The position numbers and the translations under genes were made by a program. Shown piece after piece: positions 61,046 through 64,000 of a stretch of DNA of 64,000 nucleotides; the stretch's first letter is position 1; each line of letters begins with the position of its first letter. The notes beneath the pieces are model-generated. The model saw only the letters and a program-made list of their open reading frames with translations. It did no database searches and was not told where the DNA came from. The stretch is from Streptomyces griseus (GTDB taxonomy: Bacteria; Bdellovibrionota; Bdellovibrionia; Bdellovibrionales; Bdellovibrionaceae). Location: assembly GCA_943330705.2 (NCBI GenBank), contig CALQIT020000001.1, positions 119,702 to 183,701 on the forward strand, written 5' to 3'.

Positions 61046-64000
61046 ATGACTCTGTATAGCGCACTTTGTGCCGTAGCGATTTCATTTTTGTTACTATCGT
61101 GCGTAGCTCCTAAGACCAACCAGTCTTCATATTTGCAATCACAGACTGGGCAAGAATCGCTGTTTGATCGTGCGCCCGCCCAAGAAAAAGAATTAAGTCC
61201 TTTGAACACGAGCCGGGAAATGATTCGTGTCGCACGAGCAATTCAACAGCAAATGGCTGATGTGGGGAATATTCGCCACCATTTTTTAACTCACTTTGCG
61301 CAGGCAACAGGTCGAATCCTTTCTTCTGGAAATCCTGACTTTGCAAAAATCACATCCTTGTATCGAACATTAAAACGAGTTGCATTTTCTAAAAATGTTT
61401 CATTTATGATTGGCAAGGAAGATGCAAATACCCTTAAGGGCTACGTACGGATGAATCAGTTAGCTGATTCTTTACAAGAAAAAGTGAATCTTTTAAGGCG
61501 CCCAGCAATTCAAGGAACTGAAACGGAAAAAGACCAAAAATCAGTAGGCGCGATGAATTCGGATGACGTTGGTTCCAGTATTTCATTCATGCGTTTCATT
61601 TCAAATCGAGTTGTAGATTCCTTAATCTATTTAACTCGAAATCAACCAAGTTCTCAATCTAGCAACGAAGAAAAAAAACATTTTTCAGAACTGGTCACTG
61701 TACGAAATTCGTATATTCGCGCCAAAGGAAACATCGACATTCTTTCAACTATTGAAAGTGATCCCATGCAGGTGGTTGCAAGATTTCAAAACCTAAAAGT
61801 AACAGAATCGTGGAAAAGCCTACTTGAATTGGTTACAAAAATATACATAGCTGTTCCAGATTCCAATGATGTCAACGGGACAGCTGTTGACATGAAATAT
61901 ATTACAATGCTCAAGCTTGGGCCAAAGGCCATTGATGACTTGGCCGCTAAGTTTGGCCGTGGACCCGCTTCGGTCAGTCTAGATGACTCGATTTCAGGAT
62001 ACGGCCCAACCGTTGCAAATTTTGAATTGGAAGCGGTCTCTAAACTTGAAAAACTTCAAATACTAAAATCAAATCGTACACCGGCCCAGGCTGCTGGTGC
62101 ACCTGTGCACACGATCTTGGTTGGTAATATTCCGGGTCAATATATAACCGGAGGTAATAAAAACACCTATTTTTTTGGTTACGTTCAAATTCAGGGACGC
62201 GTGATTGTGGCCATCGAAAGGCTTGCGAAAAACGGAATTGCTGGTTTAAAAACAAAATTTACTAATGCAAATGTAGTAGTCCTACAAAATTCTGCAAATA
62301 AAAATAAAATTTCTGTTGCTGGTTCTGCTGATTTTGACCCCCAATTTGATGTGATCTATCCGGGCCTTATTAATCTGCACAATCACACCAAGCAAAATAA
62401 CCTTCCAGTTTGGGGGTTGGCTCAGGGTCAATTTGAAAACCGCTTCGAATGGCGCGATTGGGATTCCTATACAAAATCAGTTAGTCAAAATATGAACCCA
62501 TGGATTCAGTTTGGCAAACCCATCGAGTGTGCAGCCTTTCGCTGGTCCGAGATCCAAGCCATGGTTGTGGGCACGACTTATTTGCAGGGACCATCAACTT
62601 GCGTAGATAATTTTGGCATACAACGGGTTGAAGATGCTGGTTCATTTGTTTCAACGAGAGCGGCTGTCCAAGCGCCAACGGATATTGTCGTTCCGGGTGA
62701 CTTTGTATTTGTGTGGCAAACACTACGACCCCTGATAAAAGCGGGTAAAACCTACGAACAAGCTTTGGCCCAGGTTGTCGGCGACTATTGTCCAGACCTA
62801 AAATCGCAGGTATCGGCGGAAAATGTAAATGAACCGGCGGGACTGGCAATACTAAAAGACCAGGCTTTACTTTTAAAAAACTGCCCAGAGACTAAAGAAA
62901 AACCACTACCACCTAAGTTTGTAAGATACATCTATTGGGTCCATCCAGGGATTGCAGGTAAGAAAAAATATATTTCGAGTGCGCGAAAATCGGCGGTGAT
63001 TGCCCACTTAGCTGAGGGCAATCGGACCGATTCCTACAATCGCCGTGAATACGAAGTCATTCAATTATTAGGTTTAAATAAGCCATTTATGAATTTTGTC
63101 CATGGTGTGGGAATCGATAGGGAATACCTAAGGGAAATGGCAAAAAATCAAATGGGCCTTGTTTGGTCACCATTTTCAAATCTAATTTTGTATGGACAAA
63201 CTCTGGATATAAAAGCAGCCCATGAGGCCGGGGGTCCAAATGGACCGGGAGTTATTATTGCCCTGGGTTCTGACTGGCTACCGACTGGCACCAAAGGCCC
63301 TTTGGAAGAAGTTAAAGTAGCAGCTCAGTATATCGATAAAGACAAAAATAGCGAGGGCTTAAGGGCAATCTTTACTGACGAATACCTTTTTCAAATGATC
63401 ACAGAAAATCCCGCAAAAATGATCAATCATTGGGAAATCAGTCCAAGCGAAGCTGGTGTAGGTCGAATTGCAGTTGGTGCAATGGGTTCATTGATCGCAG
63501 TTACATTAAGTGACGCAAATCCATTTACAAATATTGTGCGAAAAGCAACCGAGCGCGACATCAATTTAGTAGTTATCGATGGCAGACCAATTTATGGAAA
63601 CATCGACTATTTGGGTAAATGCCCGAACTCAAGCTGCGAAACGATTTCAGAAATTGATGGAATTGTCGAGGGCAATGTGGCGTATTCAGTAGCAGCACCA
63701 CCAGCCGAAGAAAGTGCTGAGGCCAGCCTGAAGCACTTGGTCACCGTGGCTAAGTATGCAACGACAAATGCCAAAATCCAGCCGGGAACTTCTTGTCGCT
63801 TCGAGGTTGCAAAGGGATTCGTTTTTCAACCAACTACAGATGCTGACGTCAAAAAATTAAAAGAAGACTCTGGCTTGAACTTGGATAGGTTTGCCGATAT
63901 TCAAAAGCTGTTAGCGGTCAGTGCCATGAGCCAATCTTTAAATAAAATTTCCGCTGAAGGGAATCCAAATTTCTCCACGCCGTATTTTCCATCGCTTTAT
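61046..64000 (+). CDS. Large amidohydrolase lipoprotein (partial, runs off the window)
   Basis: The frame is open from ATG 61046 to the window end (985 codons). GGGAG lies upstream. The signal ends in lipobox LLSC, so the enzyme would sit outside the cytoplasm. Residues about 25-400 match nothing I know. From about 440 the metal-dependent amidohydrolase pattern appears: HxH at His445/His447 (PGLINLHNHT), His654 (IAHLAEG), His686 (FVHGVG) and Asp743 (GSDW). This is the ATZ/TRZ or imidazolonepropionase-like type. Substrate unknown. The end is missing. Confidence 0.85.
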   Translation, partial: MTLYSALCAVAISFLLLSCVAPKTNQSSYLQSQTGQESLFDRAPAQEKELSPLNTSREMIRVARAIQQQMADVGNIRHHFLTHFAQATGRILSSGNPDFAKITSLYRTLKRVAFSKNVSFMIGKEDANTLKGYVRMNQLADSLQEKVNLLRRPAIQGTETEKDQKSVGAMNSDDVGSSISFMRFISNRVVDSLIYLTRNQPSSQSSNEEKKHFSELVTVRNSYIRAKGNIDILSTIESDPMQVVARFQNLKVTESWKSLLELVTKIYIAVPDSNDVNGTAVDMKYITMLKLGPKAIDDLAAKFGRGPASVSLDDSISGYGPTVANFELEAVSKLEKLQILKSNRTPAQAAGAPVHTILVGNIPGQYITGGNKNTYFFGYVQIQGRVIVAIERLAKNGIAGLKTKFTNANVVVLQNSANKNKISVAGSADFDPQFDVIYPGLINLHNHTKQNNLPVWGLAQGQFENRFEWRDWDSYTKSVSQNMNPWIQFGKPIECAAFRWSEIQAMVVGTTYLQGPSTCVDNFGIQRVEDAGSFVSTRAAVQAPTDIVVPGDFVFVWQTLRPLIKAGKTYEQALAQVVGDYCPDLKSQVSAENVNEPAGLAILKDQALLLKNCPETKEKPLPPKFVRYIYWVHPGIAGKKKYISSARKSAVIAHLAEGNRTDSYNRREYEVIQLLGLNKPFMNFVHGVGIDREYLREMAKNQMGLVWSPFSNLILYGQTLDIKAAHEAGGPNGPGVIIALGSDWLPTGTKGPLEEVKVAAQYIDKDKNSEGLRAIFTDEYLFQMITENPAKMINHWEISPSEAGVGRIAVGAMGSLIAVTLSDANPFTNIVRKATERDINLVVIDGRPIYGNIDYLGKCPNSSCETISEIDGIVEGNVAYSVAAPPAEESAEASLKHLVTVAKYATTNAKIQPGTSCRFEVAKGFVFQPTTDADVKKLKEDSGLNLDRFADIQKLLAVSAMSQSLNKISAEGNPNFSTPYFPSLY

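Noticed and set aside
62040..62849. Minus-strand frames of 71 and 122 codons near the right end
   Set aside because: They lie opposite the amidohydrolase gene, whose plus-strand frame is open throughout and shows clear motifs.

Overview
The window is a chromosomal replication-origin region, moderately AT-rich, from a Gram-negative bacterium most likely of the Bdellovibrionota (Bdellovibrio-like). That assignment is inference. It rests on the overall gene order around dnaA as I remember it for Bdellovibrio, a grpE partner DnaJ without zinc fingers, a parAB-bactofilin operon, a three-gene type-B succinate dehydrogenase and an ATP synthase gene set split in two. Almost every gene belongs to a recognisable housekeeping family. 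There is no IS element, phage, CRISPR array, rRNA or tRNA that I can see, and no gene-free stretch longer than 300 bases.

Layout. 1-8.3 kb (+ strand mainly): grpE end, a type II dnaJ, a periplasmic-binding-protein-like lipoprotein, two DksA/TraR-family genes (one with a degenerate zinc finger), lon, a small HTH/coiled-coil protein (-) and a patatin-like phospholipase. 8.3-15.7 kb (-): membrane arm of complex I only (nuoA-H-J-K-L-M-N). 15.8-19.4 kb: mfd (+), then a convergent envelope protein. 20.5-26.4 kb (-): ATP synthase b', b and F1 genes. 26.5-36.2 kb (-): the classical origin-proximal block rpmH-rnpA-yidD-yidC-jag-mnmE-mnmG-rsmG-parA-parB-bactofilin. A divergent small lipoprotein gene is bracketed exactly by two perfect parS palindromes. 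36.3-45.2 kb (+): dnaA, a probable oriC (DnaA boxes, DnaA-trio-like repeat, AT-rich stretch), dnaN, recF, gyrB, gyrA. 45.2-47.7 kb (+): TPR lipoprotein and the ATP synthase Fo genes (atpZ-like, atpI, atpB, atpE). 47.8-55.4 kb (-): phosphomannomutase, pdxA, three SurA/PpiC foldases, a DUF374 acyltransferase, etfA, etfB. 55.6-59.4 kb (+): sdhCAB and a guanine-deaminase-like gene. 59.6-64 kb (+): two exported lipoprotein hydrolases, the last running off the window.

Genes largely radiate from the origin: leftward (-) on its left and rightward (+) on its right. The energy genes (complex I membrane arm, succinate dehydrogenase, ETF, both halves of ATP synthase) form an aerobic respiratory set placed near the origin. 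The envelope genes (YidC, three parvulin foldases, several lipoproteins) form a second theme.

The points most worth a second look are the parS-framed lipoprotein gene next to parA, an rsmG reading frame broken at a T8 homopolymer, two intrinsic-terminator hairpins that coincide with the signal-peptide codons of lipoprotein genes, the DnaA-trio-like origin, the DksA pair with complementary losses, and a very large extracytoplasmic amidohydrolase lipoprotein preceded by twin ATTGCAAT palindromes.
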